This document shows positions 14,500 through 24,472 of a DNA stretch of 64,000 nt, piece after piece (positions within the stretch are counted from its first letter, which is position 1; every line of letters starts with the position of its first letter). Location: NCBI GenBank assembly GCA_963850915.1, contig CAWKND010000005.1:682001-746000 (forward strand), in the 5' to 3' direction. Below the pieces are notes generated by a model, which did no database searches, was not told where the DNA came from, and saw only the letters and a list, made by a program, of their open reading frames with translations. The position numbers and the translations under genes are program-made. This DNA is from CAVTWH01 sp963850915 (lineage in GTDB: Bacteria; Actinomycetota; Actinomycetes; Mycobacteriales; Micromonosporaceae).

Positions 14500-16193
14500 C
14501 GGATGCTGGCCGTGACGACGCGTACCGGCTGGCTGCCCAGCGGAGTCAGCCGGTACCCACCGACCGCCGCCGGGATCACCAGCGTCTCCGCGTAGTGCAG
14601 CTCGTATTTCACGCCGGCGCTGGTACGCAGCTGGACTCCGCTGCCGTCGACCACGTTGAGCACCTGGAACCCACCCTCCGTCAACTGGGACACTTCGCTG
14701 CCCGGGGCCAGGCTCAGCCGCCGGACGTCGAAGAACATCTCGGGCAGCGCGCCGAGCAGCTCCTCCTGCCAACCTTCGCCGCTGCGCAGCTGGCGGGGGG
14801 CCGGTACCAGCAGGTCGGCGACCGCCTGACCCTGGCGCGCCGGATCGAGGTTGGCGAAGGCGTGCCCGAGGTGTACCGGCCGCTGCCGCCCCTGCCCGTC
14901 CCGGCGCAGCCAGTCGTAGAAGCGCAGCGAGTAGAGGTACGGGGTGGCGCTGATTTCGAGGACAACGTTGTCAACGCCGCTGCCGTGCGGGGTACCGGCC
15001 GGTACCAGGTAGAGCTGGTGCGCCACCGCCGGGAAGGTCTGCACGTGCCGGGTGATGTCGAACTCCTCGCCGTCGTGGTGTGCGCGGTCGGCGTCGGCGC
15101 GGAACTGCCCGACATCCACGCCGTCGCGCAGGCCGAGGAAGATCTTCGCCTGCTCCCCGGCGACCATCACGTAGTAGCTCTCGTGCTGCGGGTACCCCCA
15201 GCCGAACACCGAGCGCATGTACTCCGGCCGGGGATGGCAGTGCACCGACAGGTTGCCGCCGCCGACCGTATCCAGGTAGTCGAAGCGGATCGGGAAGGAG
15301 GTACCGAACTGTGCCCGTACCCGGCCGCCCAGGATCTCGTCGGGGTGCAGTGCCACCAGGAGCTGGAACGCCACCTCCACCAGCGAATCCGGGCTGTCAC
15401 CGACGAGCACTCCGCTCTCCGGCGCGATGAGTTCGTAGCCGAGCGCGGTGTTGGCCTGCTGCCCACCCATGCCGAGCCGGTCACGCCCCCACTGCCCGCC
15501 CCAGGGCGTGCTGTTGAACGTGGGTCGGGTACGGAACGGTTGCCGGGCAAGGGTTTGCGCAGTGGCCGCCAGGGTTGCGCCGGTGATCGCGGTGGGGCGC
15601 GCCGGGTCCTGGCCGTCGAGCCACAGCGCCACCCGGCCGGCGTGCATGTCACGGTGCCGGTCCAGCAGCGGCCAGTCGACATAGAAGAGCCGGCGGGTGG
15701 TCGGCGCCCGATCGGGCAGGCCCAGGTTGGTACCCCGACCCTCGGCTACTTCGACTTCGGCGTAGCGCTTCGGCAGGTCCAGGTACCAGAGGGTGTCGTG
15801 CCGGGACAGCGCGGCGCCCGGCCCGGCGATCACGGTGAGCCCGGCCCCCGCCCCGGCCTGAACCGGTACTTGGACCGGGGTGTCGAAGAGCTCGGCCAGG
15901 CCGACCTCCGGCAGCGCCTCGAAGTCCGGGTCGGCGGCGAGCGCGGCCGAGCTGGTCCGGGCGAGGATCTTGTCCGGCTCGGCCAGCCCGGCCCGGGCAT
16001 CCAGCAGCCGGGTGCCCGGCTGCCCGGCGAACGCCGCCACCAGCTGCGCCCAGGGGGCATACCCGGGGCCGTCGATCGCGAGTACCCCGGCACGCGGCGC
16101 GAGTTGCGTGATCGCCGGCCACCCGACCGTCACCGGACCACCGCTCGGTGGCGTGTACGGCGCCGGGTCGTACCCCGCTGGCCTGGGCGTCAT
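14496..16193 (-). CDS. Class I mannose-6-phosphate isomerase family protein
   Basis: 565 residues, longer than ManA (about 390) because of a large N-terminal extension. The C-terminal part is the cupin isomerase: NLSVHCHPRPEYMRSVFGWGYPQ with metal-binding His/Glu residues, HQLYLVPAGTPHGSG with another metal His, and a terminal beta barrel. The N-terminal half (WYLDLPKRYAEVEVAEGRGTN, RLFYVDWPLLDRHR) resembles the extended actinobacterial and firmicute members. Start at 16193 is chosen because the conserved text begins here. It is coupled to the ROK kinase gene and divergent from the SARP regulator gene. Confidence 0.8.
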   Translation of the reverse strand: MTPRPAGYDPAPYTPPSGGPVTVGWPAITQLAPRAGVLAIDGPGYAPWAQLVAAFAGQPGTRLLDARAGLAEPDKILARTSSAALAADPDFEALPEVGLAELFDTPVQVPVQAGAGAGLTVIAGPGAALSRHDTLWYLDLPKRYAEVEVAEGRGTNLGLPDRAPTTRRLFYVDWPLLDRHRDMHAGRVALWLDGQDPARPTAITGATLAATAQTLARQPFRTRPTFNSTPWGGQWGRDRLGMGGQQANTALGYELIAPESGVLVGDSPDSLVEVAFQLLVALHPDEILGGRVRAQFGTSFPIRFDYLDTVGGGNLSVHCHPRPEYMRSVFGWGYPQHESYYVMVAGEQAKIFLGLRDGVDVGQFRADADRAHHDGEEFDITRHVQTFPAVAHQLYLVPAGTPHGSGVDNVVLEISATPYLYSLRFYDWLRRDGQGRQRPVHLGHAFANLDPARQGQAVADLLVPAPRQLRSGEGWQEELLGALPEMFFDVRRLSLAPGSEVSQLTEGGFQVLNVVDGSGVQLRTSAGVKYELHYAETLVIPAAVGGYRLTPLGSQPVRVVTASIR

Positions 16194-16372
16194 GCCGACA
16201 TCCTGCCGTAGCACCAACGGCGCCGTGACGGATGGGTTGGCCGCAGGTTGGCTTGCGGGCGAACGGAAACAGCCACAATCTGGTGACATCGGCCGGTCCG
16301 CGCCCGATGACCGGGTGACCGGCCGGCGACTCAACGCGGTGTCGCCGGCTTCGCCGCGCCTAGGCTGGCGGC

Positions 16373-19300
16373 ATGGCGGTGGGCCGGGCTCTCGGGGCTT
16401 CCGGGGCACTCGAGGCGGAGTCGTTGCGGCTCGGTCTGGTGGGCGAATTCGCGGTGTGGCAGGGCGGGCGCCCGCTGCCGCTCGGTACCGTGGGCAGCCG
16501 CAAGGCCCGTACCCTGCTGAAACTGCTCGCCGTGGAGAGCGGCCGGTGGATCGGGCTGGACACCGTCGTCGAGGTGCTGTGGGCAGACCAGCCGCCGCGG
16601 CGCCCGGCGGACAACGTGGCGACCCTGGTCAGCCGGGTACGCGGCGTGCTCGGCCCGGGCGTGGTCGAGGGCCGCCGGGACGGGTACCGGCTGGGCGAAG
16701 CGGTCGAGGTCGACCTGGTGATCGCCGACGCGCACCGGCACGAGGCGCGACGTCGGGCCGCCGGAGCCGAGCCGGCACTCGCCCTCGTCGCGGCCCAGCG
16801 CGCCCTGGAGATCGTCGGCGACGGCCGGATCCTGGTCGAGGAGGCGTACGCCGACTGGGTACTGCCCGCCCAGGAGTTGGCCACCGACCTGCTGCGCCAG
16901 GCCAGGCACTGCGCCGCACGGGCCGCTCTGGCACTGGCCGAGCCGGCGACCGCCCGGGACGCCGCCAGCGCCGCGGTCGCCGCCGATCCGTACGACGAGG
17001 AGGCGCACCGGCTGCTCATGCTCGCCGAGTCGGCGCTGGGCGAACCGGCCCGCGCGATGGCCGTCTACGAGCGGCTGCGCGCCCTGCTCGGCACCGAACT
17101 GGGCGTCGACCCGGCACCGCAGACCCGCGAAGTACACGTCTCCATCCTGCGCGAACAGCAGCCGCCCACCGCTCGAACACCCGCCGGTCGAGCGCGGACA
17201 CGCCCCCGGCGTCGCCGGGCGGGATGCCGAGCTGACCCGGCTGGGTGCCGCGTGGGCCGCCGCGTCCGGGGGTACGCCGGGGCTCGTTCTGATCACCGGG
17301 GAGGCCGGGATCGGCAAGACCCGGCTCGCCGAGGAGCTGGTCGGGCTGGCCGGGCGTACCGGCGGGACGGTGCTCTCCGCGCGCTGCTACGAGGCCGAGC
17401 GCTCGCTGTTCCTGCAGCCACTGGTCGAGGCGCTCGGGCAGCACGCCGCCCGCTCCGCGCCGTCGGTACTCCGGGCGGCGGCCGATGGCTGGGCCGGGAC
17501 GCTGGCCACGTTGGTACCGGAGATCTCCGCGCTCGTGCGTGGCATTCCCGAGCAGCACGCGAGCGCCGACATCCAGCTGCGCCGGGCGTACGACGCGGTG
17601 GCCCGCTACCTCTACCGGCTGGCCGACACGCCCGTCCTGCTGCTCCTCGACGACCTGCACAACGCCGGCCTGGCCACCCTCGAACTGGTGCACTACCTGG
17701 TCCGCCAAGCCGGTGGCGCGCGGCTGCTGGTGGTCGCCACGCTGCGCGCCGAGGAGGGCGCCGCGGGTTTGCGGGTACTCGCCGAGATCGGCCAGCGGGT
17801 CGACCTCGGACCGCTCTCCGCCGCCGCCGTCGGCCAGCTCGCCGAGGATGCCGGCCACCCGGAACAGGCCGCCGGCATCCTGGCCCGGACCGGTGGACAC
17901 GCGCTCTTCGTGGTCGAGTCGCTGCGCGCGCTGAACGCCGGCGAGGACGGCATCCCGGTGTCCCTGCGCGCGGCGGTACTGGCCCGGGTCGGGCGTACCG
18001 GCCCGGCGACCGAGCAGCTGCTGCGGGCGGCCGCCGTGCTCGGCGCGACGATCGCCCCGGGTACCGTCGCCGACCTGCTCGGCATCCCGGCCGTCGCGGC
18101 CACCGAGCGCTGCGAGGCGGCGCTCACCGCCCGGCTGGTCACCGTCGCCGACCGGGACTACGAGTTCGCCAACGACCTGATCCGCGAGGTGCTCTACGAC
18201 AGCACGCCGCTGCCCACCCGGACGGCGTACCACCGGCGGGTGGCCGACCTGCTCAGCGGGTACCCGGAAGCGGTGGCGACGCATGCGACCGCGGCCGGCG
18301 ACTGGGGTCGGGCGGCGCGTGCCTGGCTGCTCGCCGGGGAGCAGGCCAGCCAGCGGTTCGCGGCAGCGGACACCCAGGAGTTGCTGACCAGCGCGCTGGA
18401 GGCCGCCGAGCGGGTCGGCGACCTGGAGCTGACCGGCCGGGCCTACCTGGCGCGGGGCCGGGCCCGGGACGCGCTCACCGCGTACCCCGACGCGCTGGCG
18501 GACTACCGGGCGGCGGTACGCACCGCGCGGCTGGCCGGCGACCGGCGGCTGGAGATGATGGCGCTGCGTGAACTCAGCGGCGACGTGCCCTTCGCGCTCG
18601 GCCTGTCCGTCGCGGACTGCGCCGCGAACCTGCACGAGGGGCTGCGGATCGCGGAGTCGCTGGGCGACCGGGCCACCGAGTCCGACCTGCTGTCCCGGCT
18701 CGCGGTGATCGCCAGCAGCCGGCTGAACTTCACCGACGCGCTCGGCTTCGGCCAGCAGGCCGTCCGGGCCGCCCGGCTCAGCGCCGACGACCGGGCACTG
18801 GCGCTGGCTCTGGACGGGCTGAAGACGGGGTACGCCTACCTCGGCGAGCTGGCCGCGCTGGAACCTGTCCTGGCCGAGCTGGAACCGTTGCTGCGCAAGC
18901 AGAACGACCTGTGGCGGCTGCAGTGGACGGTACAGGAGAGCGCTTTTCCGGCCATTGCCGCCAGCCGCTTCGAGGAGGCGCTGGCCCGGCTCGGTGAGGC
19001 GCTGGAGATCAATCAGCGCAGCGGGTACGCCGCGTACGAGGGCTGGTTCCTCGGCCAGTTGGGCTGGGTACACCGGCTGCGCGGCGACCTCGACGCGGCG
19101 CTGTGGCACGGCCGCCGGGCACTGGAACTGACCGCGTCGAGTACCCACGCCTGGTGGCGGGCGGCGGCCTGCGCCCACCTGGCCACCACCCTGATCGCCG
19201 CGGACCAACCGGACGAGGCGGCACACTGGCTGGCCGAGGGGCGGGCCTGCGCCGACCACGAGGGTGCCGAGGCGTTCCTGGTCCGCTGCCTGGCGCCGCT

Positions 19301-19553
19301 CGCCGAGCTCACCGGTGACCGCGACGTACTGGACGCCGCCGATGCGCTGCTCGCCGGGGTACGGGCGCCGGCCGGCTCGGTCTGGCTGGGCGGAGCCGAG
19401 TGCTACCTGGCCGTCGGCCGGGCGTGGCTGGCGGCCGGCGCGCCGGACCGGGCCCGTAGCCTGCTGGACCCGGTCATCGCCGCCGCCGACCGCAACGGCT
19501 GGGGCTGGGTCGCCCGCGCCGCCACCGAGGTCCTACCCGCCGCCGCCCGCTAG
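16373..19553 (+). pseudogene. AfsR/SARP-type transcriptional regulator, frameshifted
   Basis: Large multidomain regulator of about 1060 residues. Frame 1 from the ATG at 16373 encodes a winged-helix DNA-binding domain (LRLGLVGEFAVWQGGRPLPL, then VGSRKARTLLKLLAVE) and the bacterial transcriptional activator (BTAD) domain ending TELGVDPAPQTREVHVSIL. Near 17161-17172 (run CCGCCCACC) the frame moves by +1; frame 2 then reads PLEHPPVERGHAPGVAGRDAEL, Walker A ITGEAGIGKTRLAEEL, Walker B LLLLDDLH and a TPR-rich C-terminus to 19553. The first possible start in frame 2 (17370) lies after Walker A, so frame 2 is not an independent gene. Probably intact in the organism. Likely pathway-specific or global activator; target unknown. 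Confidence 0.85.
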
Positions 19554-19570
19554 TGGTGGAAGCGTTGCGG

Positions 19571-21742
19571 CTACAGGAGTTCAGCCAGGGCGGCAGCGGC
19601 TCTCGCGGCACCGTCCGAGGCGACCGGCCGGTACCGCACGGGCTTGCCGATCTCCGCCGCGATCGCCTGGGCCAGCCCCTCCGGATGCGTGTCGGCGAAG
19701 TCCAGCCGGTGGCCGGCACCGTAGCGGGCCAGCCGGTGCGGTACGTGGAACTGCTGCTCGAAGTGGTTGGCCAGCGGTACGTACAGGAACGGGCGACCGG
19801 CGGCGGCCAGCTCCATGGTGGTGGTCAGCCCGCCCTGCACCACGGCGAGATCGCAGGCGGCCAGGTGCCGGTGCAGATCCGGCAGGTAGCGGTGCACGTC
19901 CACGCCGTCGGGTACCGCCAGGCCGGCCGGGTCGAGCCGGGGCCCGGTCACCACGACCATGCGCAGCCCGGGTACCAGCGCCTTCGCCAGCGGGTACGCG
20001 GCCAGCGCCCGGCGTACCAGGTGCAGCCCCACGCCGGTACCCCCGACGGTCACCAGGCAGACCTGCTCGTCCGGCGCCCAGCCGGCCCGCTCCCGGATGC
20101 CTTGCCGGTCCTCGATCTCGGCCGGCTCGAAGCCGGTCACGTAGCCGGTGAAGGTGAAGTTCTCGCCGGTCCAGTCGGCGATCGTGGGTAGCCCGGGGCC
20201 GAAGCCGTCGGGTACCACGTCCTGCGGGTCGCCGACGAACAGCGACCGGTCGCGGACCCGGGGGAACCGGGCGAGCTGCTCGATCATCTCGGCGTTGTAG
20301 TCGGCGGTCAGCGTCGCCTCGGCCGCACCACCGCCCGGCATCGGCAGCCAGCCGACAAAGTCGGTGAACCAGGCGTAGCTGGCCCGCTTCAACTCCGGGT
20401 TCTCGTGCAGGAAGTAGTCCACGTCCCAGGACTCGTCGCCCACCCAGAGGTCGTAGTGGTCCTCGGTGACCAGGTCGTGGAAGACCATGAAGTTGGCGAC
20501 CAGGATCTCGTCCATCCGGCGTACCGCCTGGAACGCGTGCAGGTCGTGCTCACCGGCCTCCGCCTCGACGTGCGCCGACTCGTTCGCCAGCAGCGCCGAG
20601 GCCGGGTGTACCCGCTCACCCCGGGCGGCCAGCAGCGCGGTCACCGGGTGCTGGGCCAGCCAGTCGACCTGTACCTCGGGGCGCTGCCGGCGCAGCTGCT
20701 CGACGATCGCGAGGTCCCGCCGGGCGTGCCCGAGCCCGATGGGGGAGGACAGGTAGAGCACCCGGCGCGGCCGGTCCAGCGCCCGCCGCCACCGTCGTTC
20801 GGGTGGCTGTACCCGTTGCGCCGCAACGGCTTGCTCGTCTCCGCTCGTCGCCGATCCGGCGCTGGGGCCGGCGAACAGGCCGGTGGCGAACTCGTGGATC
20901 CACCGGTTGACCGCGACCGGCTGGCGGCACAGCGGTACGTGCCCGCCGCCCTCGATCGCGATCAGCTGCCCGCCGGTCAACTCGGCGAAGCGCCGGCCGC
21001 GCGCGAACGGGATGCACCGGTCGTCCTCGCCGTGGATCACCAGTACCGGCAGGCGAAGTTCTCGAACCACGGCCTCCACCTCGGCCCGGCCGGAGGCGTA
21101 CGGGGGCGACTGCTCGCAAGCGACGAGTACCTCCGGCGTGGTGCCCAACCCCCACTCGATGCAGTCCTCGATCTGCTTGGTGGAGTGCGGCTCGCTGAAC
21201 AGCGTGCCGAAGAAGAAGTCAAGGAAGTCCGGGTAGGCGGCCCGCCAGTGGTGCTGGTTGTACTTCTCCCAGCCGGTGTAGCTGTCCCGCTCGGCGTCGA
21301 AGTCGAACACCGCCGACTGCTCGGGCGGCGACCGGGTGAGCTCCGGGATGTTCGGCGAGATGGCCACGAAGCCGAGGAAGCGCTCCGGGAACCGGCTGGC
21401 GGCAATCGTTCCCGACCAAGCCCCACAGCTGAACCCGACGAGTACCGCCCGCTGCACCCCCACCGCGTCCAGCGCCGCGACGAGGTCCTTCGCGAGCGCG
21501 AGATCGCTGTAGGCGGCCGGGTCGGTGGGGCGGTCGGAGCGGCCGTTGCCGCGCGGGTCCACGGTGATCACCCGGAAGTGCCGGGCGAGGTAGTGCACCT
21601 GTGCCTTCCACACCCTGCTGTCCACCGGAAGCCAGGCCGGGGCCAGCAGGATGGTGCGCTCGCCGGTGCCGTACACGGCGTATCCGACCTTGACGCCGTC
21701 GTGGTCGATGAAGCCCTCGATGTCCGCCTCGCGTGCCCTCAT
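19571..21742 (-). CDS. Alpha/beta hydrolase fused to MGT-type glycosyltransferase
   Basis: 723-residue two-domain protein. Residues 1-280 are an alpha/beta hydrolase: GTGERTILLAPAWLPVDSRVW, nucleophile elbow VGFSCG (GxSxG), catalytic-acid region HGEDDRCIPF and catalytic His in GGGHVPL. After a linker of about 30 residues, RRVLYLSSPIGLGHARRDLAI opens a GT-B glycosyltransferase whose C-terminal donor site reads VVQGGLTTTMELAAAGRPFLYVPL followed by NHFEQQFHVPHRLARYGAG. The frame is open without interruption, so the fusion is not an assembly artefact of a lost stop in this sequence. Divergent from a methyltransferase gene 92 bases away. Role could be natural-product or lipid glycosylation with deacylation; inferred only. 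Confidence 0.8.
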   Translation of the reverse strand: MRAREADIEGFIDHDGVKVGYAVYGTGERTILLAPAWLPVDSRVWKAQVHYLARHFRVITVDPRGNGRSDRPTDPAAYSDLALAKDLVAALDAVGVQRAVLVGFSCGAWSGTIAASRFPERFLGFVAISPNIPELTRSPPEQSAVFDFDAERDSYTGWEKYNQHHWRAAYPDFLDFFFGTLFSEPHSTKQIEDCIEWGLGTTPEVLVACEQSPPYASGRAEVEAVVRELRLPVLVIHGEDDRCIPFARGRRFAELTGGQLIAIEGGGHVPLCRQPVAVNRWIHEFATGLFAGPSAGSATSGDEQAVAAQRVQPPERRWRRALDRPRRVLYLSSPIGLGHARRDLAIVEQLRRQRPEVQVDWLAQHPVTALLAARGERVHPASALLANESAHVEAEAGEHDLHAFQAVRRMDEILVANFMVFHDLVTEDHYDLWVGDESWDVDYFLHENPELKRASYAWFTDFVGWLPMPGGGAAEATLTADYNAEMIEQLARFPRVRDRSLFVGDPQDVVPDGFGPGLPTIADWTGENFTFTGYVTGFEPAEIEDRQGIRERAGWAPDEQVCLVTVGGTGVGLHLVRRALAAYPLAKALVPGLRMVVVTGPRLDPAGLAVPDGVDVHRYLPDLHRHLAACDLAVVQGGLTTTMELAAAGRPFLYVPLANHFEQQFHVPHRLARYGAGHRLDFADTHPEGLAQAIAAEIGKPVRYRPVASDGAARAAAALAELL

Positions 21743-21834
21743 CTGCCCATCGTGCGCCTGCGCATTGCAGGCCCGTTGCAACGCCAGCGCAATACCGGTG
21801 AGCAGGGTGGGTAGCGACGAGAGGAGGCCATCCA

Positions 21835-22892
21835 ATGGCCATCGACGAGGGCAAGATGATGGAGTTCCTGCACCGTTTCGTGGGCGACCTGGGCGCGACC
21901 ATCGCCGCCGGCAATGTGGTGGTCGGGCACCGGCTCGGCCTGTACAAGGCGCTGGCCGCCGGCCCGGCAACCCCGGAAGAACTGGCCGCCCGTACCGAGA
22001 CCGTGCCCCGCTACGTCGACGAGTGGCTGCGCGGGCAGGCGGCCGGTGGGTACGTCGAGTACGACGCCGACTCGGGCGCCTACTCGCTCACCGAGGAGCA
22101 GGCGTTCGTGCTGACCAACCCGGACGGCGGCGTGTACGCCCCCGGCGCGTTCGTGCTCGCGCTGGGCGCGCTGCGCGCCGAGCCCCGGATCACCGAGGCG
22201 TTCAAGACCGGCGAAGGCGTCGGCTGGCACGAGCAGGACGAGGACGTGGTCATCGGCTGCGAGCAGTTCTTCCGGCCCGGGTACATCGCCAACCTGGTAC
22301 CGAGCTGGATCCCGGCACTGGACGGGGTCGAGGGCAAGCTGCGCGCCGGCGCCAAGGTGGCCGACGTCGGCTGCGGGCTGGGCGCTTCGACGGTGCTGCT
22401 GGCCGGCGAGTACCCGGCGTCGCACTTCACCGGCTTCGACTACCACGACCAGTCGGTGGAGCTGGCCCGCAAGCGGGCCGCCGACGCCGGGAGTGGCCGA
22501 GCGCGACCAGCTTCGAGGTCGCCTCGGCACAGGACTTCCCGGGGACCGGCTACGACCTGGTGGCCACCTTCGACTGCCTGCACGACATGGGCGATCCGGT
22601 CGGAGCTGCCCGGCACATCCGGGAGTCGCTTGCGCCGCAAGGTACCTGGCTGATCGTCGAGCCGGCCGCCGGAGACACGGTGGCGGCCAACCTCAACCCG
22701 GTGGGGCGCGTGTACTACGGCTTCTCCACGTTCCTGTGCGTACCCAACGCGCTGTCCCAGCACGGCGGGTACGCGCTCGGCGCGCAGGCCGGCGAGGCGG
22801 CGATCCGGCAACTGGTCACCGATGCCGGCTTCACCCGGTTCCGCCGGGCCACCGAGACGCCGTTCAACATCGTCTACGAGGCGCAGCGCTGA
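21835..22892 (+). pseudogene. Class I SAM-dependent methyltransferase (Rv2258c-like), frameshifted
   Basis: About 352 residues in two frames. Frame 1 from the ATG at 21835 (AGGAGG site upstream) gives the N-terminal winged-helix region (VVGHRLGLYKALAAGPATPEEL) and SAM motif I KVADVGCGLGASTVLLA. Around 22487-22510 the frame changes; frame 2 continues TSFEVASAQDFPGTGYDLVATFDCLHDMGDPVGAARHI and ends FNIVYEAQR. One missing base explains it. The text on both sides is fully conserved-looking, so a sequencing error is more likely than decay. Divergent from the hydrolase-glycosyltransferase gene; the pair may modify one product. Confidence 0.85.
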
Positions 22893-22915
22893 GCCGTCCC
22901 CATGCGGCCGTCTTC

Positions 22916-22948
22916 GACGCGGCCCGGGCTTCCCGCCCGGGCCGCGTC
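22916..22948. terminator. Strong hairpin terminator after methyltransferase gene
   Basis: Perfect 13-bp stem, GACGCGGCCCGGG paired with CCCGGGCCGCGTC, with a 7-base loop, 24 bases after the methyltransferase stop and 46 bases before the next start. No U tract. Confidence 0.75.
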
Positions 22949-22994
22949 GGCGCTGCGCTGGCCGGGCCGGACGGGGGACAGGCAGGATGGGGCG

Positions 22995-23879
22995 ATGCGA
23001 CTGGTATCCCTGCTGCCCTCGGCGACCGAGATCGTCTACGCCCTCGGGCTCGGCGACGATCTGGTCGGGGTGACCTTCGAGTGCGACGAGCCGGCCAGCG
23101 CCCGGGTCGAGAAGACCGTGGTGGTCGGCGGCCGGGACACCAGCGGGATGAGCGCGGGCGACATCGACGGGTACGTGACGGCGCAGCTGGCGGCCGGTGC
23201 CGACCTGTACACGCTGCACGCCGACGCGCTGGCCGGGCTGGACCCGGAGCTGATCCTCACCCAGGACCTGTGCCGGGTCTGCGCACTCCCGTCCGACCAC
23301 GTCAACGACGCGCTGGAGTACCTCGGCTGCCGGGCGGACGTGGTGTCACTCGACCCGTACACGCTGGCCGAGGTACTGGAGTCGATCATCACGGTGGGGG
23401 AGCGGGTCGGCGTACCGCAGCGGGCCGCCGATCTCGTCGGGCGGCTGCGGGCCCGGCTCGCCGCTGTCGCCGAAGCGGTCGACGGGCTGCCCAGGCCACG
23501 GGTCGCGGTGGTGGAGTGGGTCGATCCGCCTTTCACTGCCGGGCACTGGGTACCCGACCTGGTCCGCGCCGCGGGTGGCGAGCCGGTCGCCGCCCGGCCG
23601 GGCGAGCGGTCGGTAGAGGCCAGCTGGCAGGAGTTCGCCGACGCGGCCCCGGACGTGGTCATCGTGGCGCCGTGCGGCTTCCACCTCGACGGCGCCACGG
23701 CACAGGCGAAGACGGTCGCGGGGAGGTTCCCCGGTGCGGCCGTGTGGGCGATCGATGCCGACGGACTGGTGGTACGCCCCGGCCCGCGTCTCGTGGACGG
23801 CGTGGAAGCCATCGCCGCCCTCCTGCACCCGGGCGCCGTACCGCCAGCGCCCGCCGGGGCTGTCGCCCGGATCGGCTGA
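22995..23879 (+). CDS. BtuF/FepB-like cobalamin- or siderophore-binding protein without signal peptide
   Basis: 294-residue protein of the TroA-like periplasmic-binding superfamily. It opens directly with MRLVSLLPSATEIVYALGLGDDLVGVTFECDEP, the binding-domain start, with no signal sequence or lipobox, so it is probably cytoplasmic. LDPELILTQDLCRVCALP and VAVVEWVDPPFTAGHWVPDLV match the cobalamin-binding protein group. ATG 22995 has an AGGATGGGG site. No ABC transporter genes adjoin it, unlike true uptake operons. Ligand and role are uncertain. Confidence 0.82.
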   Translation: MRLVSLLPSATEIVYALGLGDDLVGVTFECDEPASARVEKTVVVGGRDTSGMSAGDIDGYVTAQLAAGADLYTLHADALAGLDPELILTQDLCRVCALPSDHVNDALEYLGCRADVVSLDPYTLAEVLESIITVGERVGVPQRAADLVGRLRARLAAVAEAVDGLPRPRVAVVEWVDPPFTAGHWVPDLVRAAGGEPVAARPGERSVEASWQEFADAAPDVVIVAPCGFHLDGATAQAKTVAGRFPGAAVWAIDADGLVVRPGPRLVDGVEAIAALLHPGAVPPAPAGAVARIG

Positions 23880-23900
23880 GCCGCTGTTGTACCAACGGGT

Positions 23901-24356
23901 TCAGGACGGTGCGGCGAAGCCGAGGACGTAGCGGCGCTGCCACGGCGTCTCGACGGCGCGCGGGTGGTAGTGCGCGCGGACGAAGTTGACCGCCTGCTCG
24001 GGAGGTACCCCGTCGAGTACGGCCAGGCAGGCCAGGGCGGTACCGGTACGCCCACGCCCGCCGCCGCAGGCGATCTCCACCCGGCCGGTACCCGCGCGTG
24101 TCCACGCCTCGTGCAGTACCTCCCGGGCGTACCCCCGATCACTGGGCAGCCAGAAGTCGTACCAGCGCAGCCACCGCGCGTCCCACGGCACAGCGGGCGG
24201 CCGGCTGCCCAGCAGGTACACCCCGAAGGTTGGCGACCCACTCGCCAGCAGCGGTCCACCCGGCGGCAGCGGCCGGCGCAGCCCCCGCCCGCGCACCAGC
24301 CGCCCGGACGGCAGGCGCAGTATCCCCGTACCAGTCGGCTCCCACCCCTCGCTCAC
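23901..24356 (-). CDS. Dual-specificity/tyrosine phosphatase-like protein
   Basis: 151-residue protein with the Cys-based phosphatase signature in VEIACGGGRGRTGTALACLAVLDG: Cys, five residues, Arg (CX5R), followed by Thr, at about residues 97-103. The preceding segment (PWDARWLRWYDFWLPSD) would hold the general-acid Asp. Other actinobacteria carry similar short phosphatases of unknown target. Convergent with the BtuF-like gene, with 21 bases between stops. Function as protein phosphatase is inferred from the motif alone. Confidence 0.78.
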   Translation of the reverse strand: MSEGWEPTGTGILRLPSGRLVRGRGLRRPLPPGGPLLASGSPTFGVYLLGSRPPAVPWDARWLRWYDFWLPSDRGYAREVLHEAWTRAGTGRVEIACGGGRGRTGTALACLAVLDGVPPEQAVNFVRAHYHPRAVETPWQRRYVLGFAAPS

Positions 24357-24472
24357 CCGGTCACCCTACGAACCTCGGCCGCGGCGCGCGGCCCCGAAGG
24401 AATGGCGCGGACGGTGCGCAGATCGGCCGGAGCACCGGCGAGCCGAGCCGGAACCGCTACGATTAGCCCGTT

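Noticed and set aside
17161..17172. Programmed +1 frameshift in the SARP gene
   Set aside because: No stop codon or stimulatory structure at the site, and many other genes in the window carry similar one-base breaks; a sequencing error is the simpler explanation.
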